From the NCBI RefSeq assembly GCF_000702445.1, contig NZ_JNIF01000003.1:124001-188000 (forward strand): 64,000 nt of DNA, in the 5' to 3' direction. The DNA comes from Bryobacter aggregatus MPL3. Lineage in GTDB: Bacteria; Acidobacteriota; Terriglobia; Bryobacterales; Bryobacteraceae. The position numbers and the translations under genes are program-made. Of the stretch, positions 57,401 to 64,000 are shown piece by piece; within the stretch, counting starts at the first letter, position 1; each line of letters starts with the position of its first letter. The notes beneath the pieces are model-generated. The model saw only the letters and a list, made by a program, of their open reading frames with translations, did not search any database and was not told the DNA's origin.

Positions 57401-59077
57401 TTAGCCGGCAAGATCATGGCCACGCAGGAAGATCTTCCCATAGCCAAGTTCTGAAAACAGCTCCACCTGAACCGGCGCCGGACCATCCACGCTCGGCAGT
57501 AGTCTTCCCAAACAGTAGGTGAGGCTGAATTTGCATTGCAAGCTCAGCACCAGGCTGCGCAGCGTTTCAGGCAGCTGTGTGACGTCCCGGCAAAGGAGAA
57601 AGGTCCCGTTTCCCGCAGCGCAGATCTGCGCCCAACGGGCAAGCTCGTCATCCGGCAGCATGCCGCAGTAGAGCAGGTGTACCACCACCCGCTCCGGATT
57701 CGGATGCGGAGCATGCAGAATCTCTTCCAACATGTTCAGCTCAAGTGCCGTGCCGAGAATCACAACCAAATGCTTCTCGAATGCCGTCGCCGGGAATTCA
57801 CTGAAGAGTTTCTTGACATTTTCAGCCAGGCTCGCCGTTGCCCCGCCTGTGTCTTCTCCCCCCTGCGGCCGATAGCGTTGGATTGCCCACTCATCCGCAA
57901 CACGCTTCGCTTCCATTGCAACCGCCAGCGCCCGGGCCAGATGCAGCGCGAAACTCTCTTGTATGCAGCTCTCGGCTGGAATCAGAAATCCCGCCCACAC
58001 AGCGGACCCGCCGTGCGCAGTCCAGCGAAAGTAATCCACACGAAGATCGCCGTCATGCACGACAACATTGGTGGCGAGCAGGTCTTGCGGGGCCAGTAGC
58101 TGGCCCGTGTCCGAGAAGACGAGACAAGAGAGACTGAGCCGTCCATTGCTTTTTCTCTCTGCCCGCAAAGTCTGGACCTGCAGCGGCGGCCGGCTGAGAA
58201 TCTCCTCGCGCCGGCTCCGGATCCGTTCTTGTGCCTCGATCAGGACCAGCCGCGGTTGCCCGGAACAACGAGTCAGTTGGGTTTTGACCGTGCTCATGTA
58301 GCGCGAATCACGTGTCTGCCCCATCAGCCAAAAGCCCGCCAGTTGCCGCATCGGATCGGGATCAGTGGCCATCCGGCCGATCCCCTGCGCCGCCGTGATC
58401 TCACCTGCCCAGTAGAGCCCAAGTAACGCGTTTGCGCTCACGCGATGGTTTGGGTCATTCACAGCCTCCCGGAAGAACTGGATCGACTCGAGATCCTTCC
58501 GTGTCCATAGCGATTCCACCGCATTGGCGCGCACGCGGGGATCCAGGTCGCAGAGCAGCTCGAGATTCCTCGGCAGGCTCCGCGCCACACGTCCAGTAAG
58601 AAGGACTGCCTTCGAACGAATGCGCTCATCAGAATGCTCACAAAGCTTACTCAGAAAAGGAAGCATCCACTTTGCGTCGACAGTGGAAACGAGAATCTCG
58701 AGGAAACGGGTGAGCTCTTCACTGCGAAGATTCGAGCTCGTGTTCTCCAGGACCGCCTTGACGGAGGCAACCAGATCGACTTGAAAGTTGGGATCGTTCT
58801 TTGTGACCAGATGAACCAGACGCGCTGATTCATCCAGACTCAGTAAATCGGAGGTGAAGAGCAGTTCCTGCAAGCTGGAGCGATCTTCGCGGCAAAGCTG
58901 GAGCACCATGTGGGTGAAACCGGTGTCTTCACCCCGTTTGAGAAGTTCAATCGTTTGCTGCAGAAAATTGGCAGGGTCAGTGTCTTTCCACTGGCGAAGC
59001 CGGCTTCGAGCCTGCATCGCATTCTGGGCGAAGACCCGCTCGATTTCGACGATCGAATTCAAATTACTACACCCCAA
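57401..59077 (-). CDS. HEAT-repeat protein with C-terminal VWA-like domain
   Basis: 558 residues. Residues about 60-270 are a run of HEAT-like helical repeats (LVHLVTKNDPNFQVDLVASV, RIRSKAVLLTGRVARSLP, DLDPRVRANAVESLWTRKD, DPNHRVSANALLGLYWAGE). Residues about 315-555 resemble the exported VWFA-type fold seen in Acidobacteriota (LSLSCLVFSDTGQLLAP, HLVVILGTALELNMLEEI). The metal-binding DxSxS is not seen. There is no signal peptide. It presumably scaffolds protein interactions. It lies 34 nt upstream of the peptidase gene and downstream of the PHP phosphatase on the same strand. Confidence 0.78.
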   Translation of the reverse strand: MGCSNLNSIVEIERVFAQNAMQARSRLRQWKDTDPANFLQQTIELLKRGEDTGFTHMVLQLCREDRSSLQELLFTSDLLSLDESARLVHLVTKNDPNFQVDLVASVKAVLENTSSNLRSEELTRFLEILVSTVDAKWMLPFLSKLCEHSDERIRSKAVLLTGRVARSLPRNLELLCDLDPRVRANAVESLWTRKDLESIQFFREAVNDPNHRVSANALLGLYWAGEITAAQGIGRMATDPDPMRQLAGFWLMGQTRDSRYMSTVKTQLTRCSGQPRLVLIEAQERIRSRREEILSRPPLQVQTLRAERKSNGRLSLSCLVFSDTGQLLAPQDLLATNVVVHDGDLRVDYFRWTAHGGSAVWAGFLIPAESCIQESFALHLARALAVAMEAKRVADEWAIQRYRPQGGEDTGGATASLAENVKKLFSEFPATAFEKHLVVILGTALELNMLEEILHAPHPNPERVVVHLLYCGMLPDDELARWAQICAAGNGTFLLCRDVTQLPETLRSLVLSLQCKFSLTYCLGRLLPSVDGPAPVQVELFSELGYGKIFLRGHDLAG

Positions 59078-59120
59078 CTCATGAATCGGATTCTTTGGGG
59101 ATTTCCAACAGAGTAAAAGC

Positions 59121-59876
59121 TTAACCGAACAAGGAAAAGAAGTTCTTTTTACGGGCTACCGAGGCGCCCAGTAAATCTTCACTCCGTAGGATTGCTCCGG
59201 GATTCTCTACAAAGAGCAATTTCGCCATCTCAGTGTTCCATCGCTTCTCGATCCAGCGGTATGCCGTATCCAGAATCGGGGGACGGCGCTTCAAATCGTG
59301 ACCATCACTGGCGATGACGTGAACCAGACCGGCATCGAGCAGGGTCTCACTGAACTTCTGCGCTTTCGTTCCCCAGACGCCTTCCAGACTTTGCCCCGTC
59401 AACTGGATCACACAACCCATCCCAACCCAGGTCTTCAACTCCTCCAGACGCTGCTGCAACAGAGTGTTGCGCTCCGGATGAGTGATCACCGGAACCATTC
59501 CCTTTGCCATCAGATTCGAAAAGATCTGTGCCGTGGTTTTAAAGATGATCAGGTCAGAGAACTCGACCAGCATGTACTTCCCACCTGCGATGGTGTACTT
59601 GCGGGGATACTGCAAAGCATCCTCAATATTCTCGAATTGGAGATGGAAATCGCAGCCGGTATGCAGGCGCACCCCACTGTCATTGCGCTGCTCGATCAAA
59701 GCCTTACGCTCGGCGATCGTGGTTGGGTCGAACTTGTATTCCAAGTTCGCGTGGGGAGTCGCTACGATGTCCGTGGTGCCATGCCGACCCGCCATTCGCA
59801 ACATCTCGAGTGTCACATCGAGATCAGGGGAGCCATCATCCATGCCATAGAGGACATGGCTATGAATATCAATCAC
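59121..59876 (-). CDS. CpsB/YwqE-type PHP-domain tyrosine phosphatase
   Basis: 251 residues with PHP metal ligands: DIHSHVLYGMDDGSPD near the start, VATPHAN, then TGCDFHL, VITHPERN and VIASDGHDLKRRP. This set fits the bacterial tyrosine-protein phosphatases that act on polysaccharide co-polymerase kinases (CpsB/YwqE). It probably controls capsule or exopolysaccharide export by dephosphorylating a BY-kinase. No BY-kinase is seen in the window. Metal-dependent catalysis in the cytoplasm is expected. Confidence 0.92.
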   Translation of the reverse strand: MIDIHSHVLYGMDDGSPDLDVTLEMLRMAGRHGTTDIVATPHANLEYKFDPTTIAERKALIEQRNDSGVRLHTGCDFHLQFENIEDALQYPRKYTIAGGKYMLVEFSDLIIFKTTAQIFSNLMAKGMVPVITHPERNTLLQQRLEELKTWVGMGCVIQLTGQSLEGVWGTKAQKFSETLLDAGLVHVIASDGHDLKRRPPILDTAYRWIEKRWNTEMAKLLFVENPGAILRSEDLLGASVARKKNFFSLFG

Positions 59877-59894
59877 AATTCGCTCACTGCGCGA

Positions 59895-60422
59895 TCAGAT
59901 GAACATCTCCTCGTCTTGCGTAGCAGGCAAGGACGAAGGATGGCGGCGCTTAAATAAGAAGCCCAGACTCCCGCGCACTCCTGCGGCAAGGGCATTGATC
60001 TCCCGCACCGGCTTGAGAACCCCCTCATGAGTTGCGGTCACCACGCTCTGGACCCGATCGACAGTATCCCCCACCAGCATCTCCACCTTCTCCAGTTGCA
60101 CTTTGGCGCGCTCTCCGGTGGCAGTCACAGCCTGGTCAATTCTGTGGAGCTGGTCTTTGGTGGAATCCAGAATCAAATTCGTCTTCGTCGTGATCTCTCC
60201 GAGATGACGGCGCCCCTCTTCGAGGGTGAGCTTGGCGGATTCGAGAGTCGATTCCGTCTTTTCCATCACCGCCTCTGCTTTCCGAATGAACGGGGAGGCC
60301 TGCATCTGCATCTCCTTCACCTTCTTATAAAGGCCAAGGATTGCCAGAAACTGGCCCAATTGCGACAACGCGCAAAGAGCCACAAAGATAGTTAAGACGA
60401 TCAACAACTGCGAATCCGCCAT
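59895..60422 (-). CDS. DUF948-like membrane-anchored coiled-coil protein
   Basis: 175 residues. One N-terminal helix (LLIVLTIFVALCALSQLGQFLAILGLY) is followed by a continuous helical region of about 120 residues with heptad-like spacing of Leu, Val and Ile (EKTESTLESAKLTLEEGRRH and on), then a basic-acidic tail. The pattern resembles DUF948 proteins. It should be a cytoplasmic coiled coil tethered to the membrane. The gene is 52 nt downstream of the YtxH-type gene, another protein often found beside DUF948 genes. Confidence 0.85.
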   Translation of the reverse strand: MADSQLLIVLTIFVALCALSQLGQFLAILGLYKKVKEMQMQASPFIRKAEAVMEKTESTLESAKLTLEEGRRHLGEITTKTNLILDSTKDQLHRIDQAVTATGERAKVQLEKVEMLVGDTVDRVQSVVTATHEGVLKPVREINALAAGVRGSLGFLFKRRHPSSLPATQDEEMFI

Positions 60423-60474
60423 GCGAGATTTCTCCTAGGAGCTTCGGCTGAGGAGCCGGAATCCAAGATCTTTC

Positions 60475-60771
60475 TTATGCTTCTGAAGGGTAATTGCCGT
60501 GTGCATCCCGGTAAGCCTGGCGGCCAGCCTCGACGGCGGCATTCACCTGCTCCCGTTGCCGAAGAACTGCTTCGCGACCACGTTCAACGAAATCGCTTGC
60601 TTGTTCCTTGAGTTCACCGGACTTTCGTTTGACAAATTCACGGCTGTCCTCAGCCTTCCCCTTGAGCATTGCGCGTGTCTCTTCGCCGGATTTCGGCGCG
60701 AAAAGCAGGCCGAGAGCCAACCCCACACCGGCACCCAAAAAGAAATAAGGCAGGTTGTTTCTGTCGTCCAT
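60475..60771 (-). CDS. YtxH-family protein
   Basis: 98 residues from the ATG at 60771, chosen because GGAGGAG lies 10 nt upstream. An N-terminal Gly-rich helix (YFFLGAGVGLALGLLFAPKSGEETR) is the YtxH signature and is followed by an amphipathic helix with alternating Lys/Glu (AEDSREFVKRKSGELKEQ). The family is linked to general stress in Bacillus, without a defined activity. The gene is paired with the DUF948-like gene. An in-frame extension to 60915 is not supported. Confidence 0.88.
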   Translation of the reverse strand: MDDRNNLPYFFLGAGVGLALGLLFAPKSGEETRAMLKGKAEDSREFVKRKSGELKEQASDFVERGREAVLRQREQVNAAVEAGRQAYRDAHGNYPSEA

Positions 60772-60833
60772 AATTTGTGTCTCCTCCAAGGTACTGCTGG
60801 TTTCAGTGTACATGCTAAGCTCGACTCGTGCCG

Positions 60834-61373
60834 ATGCAGAAACCCACGAAAAAGCTCGATCGAAATGCACTGCAGCACTATGCATCGATGCTGCTGGCAC
60901 AACGGGCGATGACAAGCGGGGAACTCCGTCAAAAGATGCGATTGAAAGCCATCGACGCCGCTGACATCGACCCTGTCATCGCACAATTGACCGAATATGG
61001 AGCTCTCAACGACGCACGTTACGCCGAAGCGTACGCAAGCGCAAGAAAAGAGAATCAACGCTTCGGACAAGCACGAGTATTTCGAGATCTCAACAGGAAA
61101 AAGATTCCATCCAGTCTGGCCAAAGCAGCGATCGAACTCACGTACTCAGGCACTGACGAGTTGACACTCATTGAGGACTATTTGTTACGTAAGTTCCGTG
61201 GCAAAAACCTGAGCGAATTCCTGGCCGAACAGAAGAATCTCGCCTCCGCCTTTCGCCGGCTCCGCACCGCAGGCTATTCCGCTTCCGGCTCGCTCCAGGT
61301 CCTGCGCCGCTTCAGCCAAGCCGCTGAGGAGATTCACGAAGACGACCTCAAAGAAGACGAACAGACCGATTAG
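60834..61373 (+). CDS. recX: RecX-family regulatory protein
   Basis: 179 residues from ATG 60834 (GTG at 60828 is possible). RecX three-helix repeats are present: ALQHYASMLLAQRAMTSGELRQKM, LTEYGALNDARYAEAYASARKENQRFGQARVFRDLNRKKI and a C-terminal repeat. RecX binds RecA filaments and inhibits recombination. recA is not in the window. The start is 62 nt from the divergent YtxH gene. No LexA-box was recognised upstream. Confidence 0.87.
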   Translation: MQKPTKKLDRNALQHYASMLLAQRAMTSGELRQKMRLKAIDAADIDPVIAQLTEYGALNDARYAEAYASARKENQRFGQARVFRDLNRKKIPSSLAKAAIELTYSGTDELTLIEDYLLRKFRGKNLSEFLAEQKNLASAFRRLRTAGYSASGSLQVLRRFSQAAEEIHEDDLKEDEQTD

Positions 61374-61423
61374 CAGCCATCCGGGAACGAAGGATTGTGT
61401 AATAGAGGAGAGGCCTCCATCGT

Positions 61424-62164
61424 TTGGATTGGCCTCGCAGGAAAGGACTCACCCCTCTGGCAACGTTACCCCATCATCCGATCATCGTCGCGCTCGACGT
61501 AGAAAACAGCGCACAAGCCCTGGACCTGATCGACAAACTCGGCGACAGCGTCGACTTCTATAAAGTCGGTATGGAACTTTTTGCCGCGGAAGGCACAAGC
61601 ATTGTCCGGGAGATCCTCGGTCGCCAGAAGAAGGTTTTTCTGGACCTCAAGTTCCACGACATCCCGGAGACGGTCAAGCGAGCCGTGGCTCGCGCCGCCG
61701 AACTCGGAGTCCACCTGTTGACGGTCCACGCGCATCGCCAGGTTATGGAAGCCGCCGTGGCCGGCAAAGCAGGATCAGACTTGAAGGTACTCGGCGTTAC
61801 GGTGCTGACCAGCATTGGCGAGAACGATCTTGCCGACATGGGCTACCCGAACGGAACCACCATCGCCGGACTGGTGCAGCAACGCGTCGGGCTCGGCATG
61901 GATGCGGGCGTAGATGGCTTCGTTTGTTCGCCGTTGGAGGTTGGCTCCGTACGGCAACAAACAGGGAGCAGCAAAATCTTAGTGACCCCGGGAGTCCGCT
62001 CCGCAGGCAAGGATCAAGGAGACCAGAAGCGCGTCGCGACACCGCAACAAGCGATGGCCGACGGCGCCAGCTATCTCGTCATTGGACGCCAGATCACCCG
62101 AAGCGCAAATCCCAAAATCGAAGCCGAGGCAATTCAGCGCGAGATCTCCCAGCCAATGGGGTAA
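61424..62164 (+). CDS. pyrF: Orotidine 5'-phosphate decarboxylase
   Basis: 246 residues, starting at TTG 61424 with GAGGAGAGG 10 nt upstream. The active-site segment VFLDLKFHDIPETVKRAV supplies the Asp-Lys-Asp network, and the C-terminal LVIGRQITRSANP binds the phosphate. It makes UMP from OMP, the last step of pyrimidine synthesis. The N-terminal 18 residues before HPIIVALDVEN may be partly untranslated, but no better start is visible. A terminator follows. Confidence 0.94.
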   Translation: MDWPRRKGLTPLATLPHHPIIVALDVENSAQALDLIDKLGDSVDFYKVGMELFAAEGTSIVREILGRQKKVFLDLKFHDIPETVKRAVARAAELGVHLLTVHAHRQVMEAAVAGKAGSDLKVLGVTVLTSIGENDLADMGYPNGTTIAGLVQQRVGLGMDAGVDGFVCSPLEVGSVRQQTGSSKILVTPGVRSAGKDQGDQKRVATPQQAMADGASYLVIGRQITRSANPKIEAEAIQREISQPMG

Positions 62165-62192
62165 AGTTCCGCGCTCCATGCCAATAACTGAC

Positions 62193-62216
62193 AGGGCGGG
62201 TTCTCAAACCCGCCCT
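62193..62216 (+). terminator. Terminator of pyrF
   Basis: A perfect 10-bp stem (62193-62202 with 62207-62216) with a four-base loop, then CTTTGCTGTCTTT on the plus strand, 28 nt after the pyrF stop. On the minus strand no T-run follows, so it serves pyrF. Confidence 0.88.
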
Positions 62217-62227
62217 CTTTGCTGTCT

Positions 62228-63496
62228 TTACTGGAGAGGGATCGCTTTCCCGAGCGAAGTCGGCAGCGGCACCCGAAGCAGTTGTGCGATGGTCGCAGCG
62301 ATGTCGAGATTGGAAACCGGATCCAGCGTTCCGCGCTTCTTCACCCCGGCGCCGCTGGCAATGAAAATTGGATTCATATCCGGATCGCTCGCGATATAGC
62401 CATGGCTCCCGCCCACTTGCAGCGGAGCCGCCGTCACCGGGCCACCCGTTGCCCCCGAGAAGGAATAGCCGGTCTTGGCAGATAAGAGCAGATGACCGAA
62501 TTGCGGATCTTTGTCCGGAGTGGGCAAGCCGAGCGCAGAGTAATCTTCCACGCCATAGATTTTGTCGATTCCCTCCAACCCTGTCAGCAGTTCGCGGACC
62601 TTCGCCACCTGCGAAGGATCTTCCAAGTAGACGAAAGCGGTGCCGCCCTCGGGTAGCACATAGACTTTGCGCCCCAAGCCAGCAGACTCCAGCACTGCGT
62701 TCGGCTTGATCTGTTTCGAGTAGGCTTTGAAGCCGTGGTCGGAAACGATCAGGAAAGTGGTCTGATCAGCAAGTCCGGCTTCTTGCACCGCCTGCACCAG
62801 CTTCTCGACACAACTGTCGACAAAAGCAATGGCGCCGCGGCCACCGAGGGTGTTGGGTCCGTACTGGTGGTGCATGGAATCGAGCGTAAGCAAGTGGAAG
62901 AGTAAAAGATCGGGCTTGTGTTGCTTGATGAGATAGACACCGGCCTTCGTCCAGACCTGGTCGCGATAGAGGATATTCGCCTTGCTGAAGTCCTGCAACT
63001 CTTCGGCGCGAATCGCACCCTTCGCAATCATCTCCTTTTCCAGCGGTCCGTCCGCGCTGGCCCACTCTCGAAAGGCCCAGGTGATCCCGGGCGCGTTGTG
63101 GATCGCCACCCAATCCACTTGCGCGGTTGTCAAACCGGCCTTGTGGGCGGCATCGTAGACCGTCGGGACATGCACCATCTTCTCCTTGTCGATCATCGGC
63201 TCCACCTTGATCGGCGGCCAGGAACCGGTCTTGGTAATGGTTCCATTGGCCAGCAAGCCGTGCTGGTCTGCTTTAACGCCAGTCACCATCGTGGTGTGGT
63301 TGGGCCAGGTGACAGTCGGGTTGATCGAAGTCATGGGCCCACTGATCCCATTCGCCATCAGCTTGCGCAACGTAGGGATCGGGAGCTTCGGGTCATTCAG
63401 TGCGTAGGCAGGAAAACCATCCAGGGAGATCACAATCACCTTGGATCGCGTCTGAGCGGAGAGAGTCAGACAGAGGAGCGCGAGGAGAAGTTTCAT
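62228..63496 (-). CDS. Alkaline-phosphatase-superfamily phosphodiesterase
   Basis: 422 residues from ATG 63496 (TTG 63502 is in frame but less likely). A signal peptide (MKLLLALLCLTLSAQT) is followed by VIVISLDGFPAY with the first metal ligand Asp, the nucleophile Thr in NPTVTWPNHTTMVTG, then FLIVSDHGFKAY and the terminal HGYIASDPDMNPIFIASG block. This is the type I phosphodiesterase/nucleotide pyrophosphatase pattern. It should act in the periplasm with two zinc ions; its substrate is unknown. Convergent with pyrF. Confidence 0.92.
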   Translation of the reverse strand: MKLLLALLCLTLSAQTRSKVIVISLDGFPAYALNDPKLPIPTLRKLMANGISGPMTSINPTVTWPNHTTMVTGVKADQHGLLANGTITKTGSWPPIKVEPMIDKEKMVHVPTVYDAAHKAGLTTAQVDWVAIHNAPGITWAFREWASADGPLEKEMIAKGAIRAEELQDFSKANILYRDQVWTKAGVYLIKQHKPDLLLFHLLTLDSMHHQYGPNTLGGRGAIAFVDSCVEKLVQAVQEAGLADQTTFLIVSDHGFKAYSKQIKPNAVLESAGLGRKVYVLPEGGTAFVYLEDPSQVAKVRELLTGLEGIDKIYGVEDYSALGLPTPDKDPQFGHLLLSAKTGYSFSGATGGPVTAAPLQVGGSHGYIASDPDMNPIFIASGAGVKKRGTLDPVSNLDIAATIAQLLRVPLPTSLGKAIPLQ

Positions 63497-63565
63497 AGGC
63501 AATCCAAATTGTAGTGCGCTATGATTTCAATATTCAAAGTAGACCATATTCTACTGAGTAGACCC

Positions 63566-64000
63566 ATGAATCCAGACACTTCCACCCCCGAAGAAATCGA
63601 ACTCGAAGCACAGCTTTCGACACCCACTGCGGCAGACATTGAAGCCGCCCGCCAACTGGGCGGAGACGTCGTCCTGCTCGGCGCCGGCGGCAAAATGGGA
63701 CCCACCTTGGCCATGCGGATTCACCGCGCCATCGAAGAGGCTGGGGTGAAGCATCGAGTGATCGCCGTTCTGCGCCGCGACAAGGGCGAACTCGGGAAAG
63801 GCATTGCAGTCGTAGAGGCCGACCTCATGGATCCCAAGGCGATCGAAGCCCTTCCTGACGCGCCGAACCTCATCTATCTGGTGGGCCGTAAGTTCGGTTC
63901 CCTGGGCCAGGAGCACCTTACTTGGGCGACCAATAGCTGGGTCAGCGGCATGTGTGCGTACCGCTACCGTGAGTCGCGCAATGTTGTTTTCTCAACCGGC
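63566..64000 (+). CDS. NAD-dependent epimerase/dehydratase-like protein (truncated by window end)
   Basis: The first 145 codons are present and no stop occurs before base 64000. After a leader rich in Glu and Thr, the Rossmann fold starts at VVLLGAGGKMGPTLAMRIHRA with its glycine-rich loop. Then come VIAVLRRD, VEADLMDP with an NAD-type acidic position, and NLIYLVGRKFG. The pattern fits short-chain sugar-nucleotide epimerases. The remainder lies beyond the window, so the family is not certain. It is divergent from the phosphodiesterase gene at 63496. Confidence 0.85.
   Translation, partial: MNPDTSTPEEIELEAQLSTPTAADIEAARQLGGDVVLLGAGGKMGPTLAMRIHRAIEEAGVKHRVIAVLRRDKGELGKGIAVVEADLMDPKAIEALPDAPNLIYLVGRKFGSLGQEHLTWATNSWVSGMCAYRYRESRNVVFSTG

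Overview
The window looks like chromosomal DNA of an Acidobacteriota bacterium, most probably of the Bryobacter/Solibacter group. This rests on the gene repertoire rather than on a database search. It includes an ADOP-type MacB/FtsX permease paired with a PadR regulator, a very large Oar-like TonB-dependent receptor with a carboxypeptidase-like N-terminus, a DUF1549/DUF1553 cytochrome protein paired with a DUF1501 protein, NHL and YVTN beta-propellers, several Ser/Thr kinases with C-terminal membrane anchors, and VWFA/HEAT-type proteins. Coding density is high, GC content is moderately high, and both strands are used in short alternating operons.

Layout. 1-0.8 kb: a decayed IS630-type transposase. 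0.8-9.2 kb: NHL propeller, zinc-ribbon protein, copper chaperone plus copper P-type ATPase, a J-like/winged-helix protein, and the PadR-ADOP pair. 9.2-17.9 kb: TonB-dependent receptor, DUF1501 and DUF1549/DUF1553 proteins. 18-25 kb: beta-propeller, acyltransferase-like membrane protein, Cys-cluster protein, dihaem cytochrome c, an active kinase followed by a pseudokinase, a GlsB-type protein and a DUF4126 protein. 25-31.6 kb: a four-gene operon that by content is best read as guanidine (or urea) carboxylation and hydrolysis: a biotin-dependent carboxylase, two DUF1989 subunits and allophanate hydrolase. 31.7-45.4 kb: medium-chain dehydrogenase, a frameshifted ECF sigma factor with its DGPF/YCII partner, methyltransferases, tRNA-Ser(UGA), an oxidoreductase, class II aldolase, 2OG-Fe(II) oxygenase, rhomboid protease, an ABC exporter whose permease is fused to an amidohydrolase, a DJ-1/PfpI protein and a beta-lactamase-fold serine hydrolase. 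45.5-47.6 kb: CIRCE-groES-groEL with a strong terminator. 47.6-54 kb: TonB-C protein, small secreted proteins, a GntR regulator divergent from an EamA transporter, moaA and nadA. 54-64 kb: glycosyltransferase, M1-like peptidase, HEAT-repeat protein, CpsB-type PHP phosphatase, coiled-coil and YtxH proteins, recX, pyrF, an alkaline-phosphatase-superfamily enzyme and a truncated Rossmann dehydrogenase at the right edge.

No CRISPR array, prophage, restriction or obvious defence island is visible. The points most worth following are the kinase/pseudokinase tandem, the permease-amidohydrolase fusion, the guanidine-type operon with an inverted-repeat leader instead of a recognisable ykkC riboswitch, a J-like domain lacking HPD fused to a winged helix, a kinase-like gene whose possible ATG uses the A of a tRNA CCA end, and an unusual frequency of convergent gene pairs that overlap at their stop codons.
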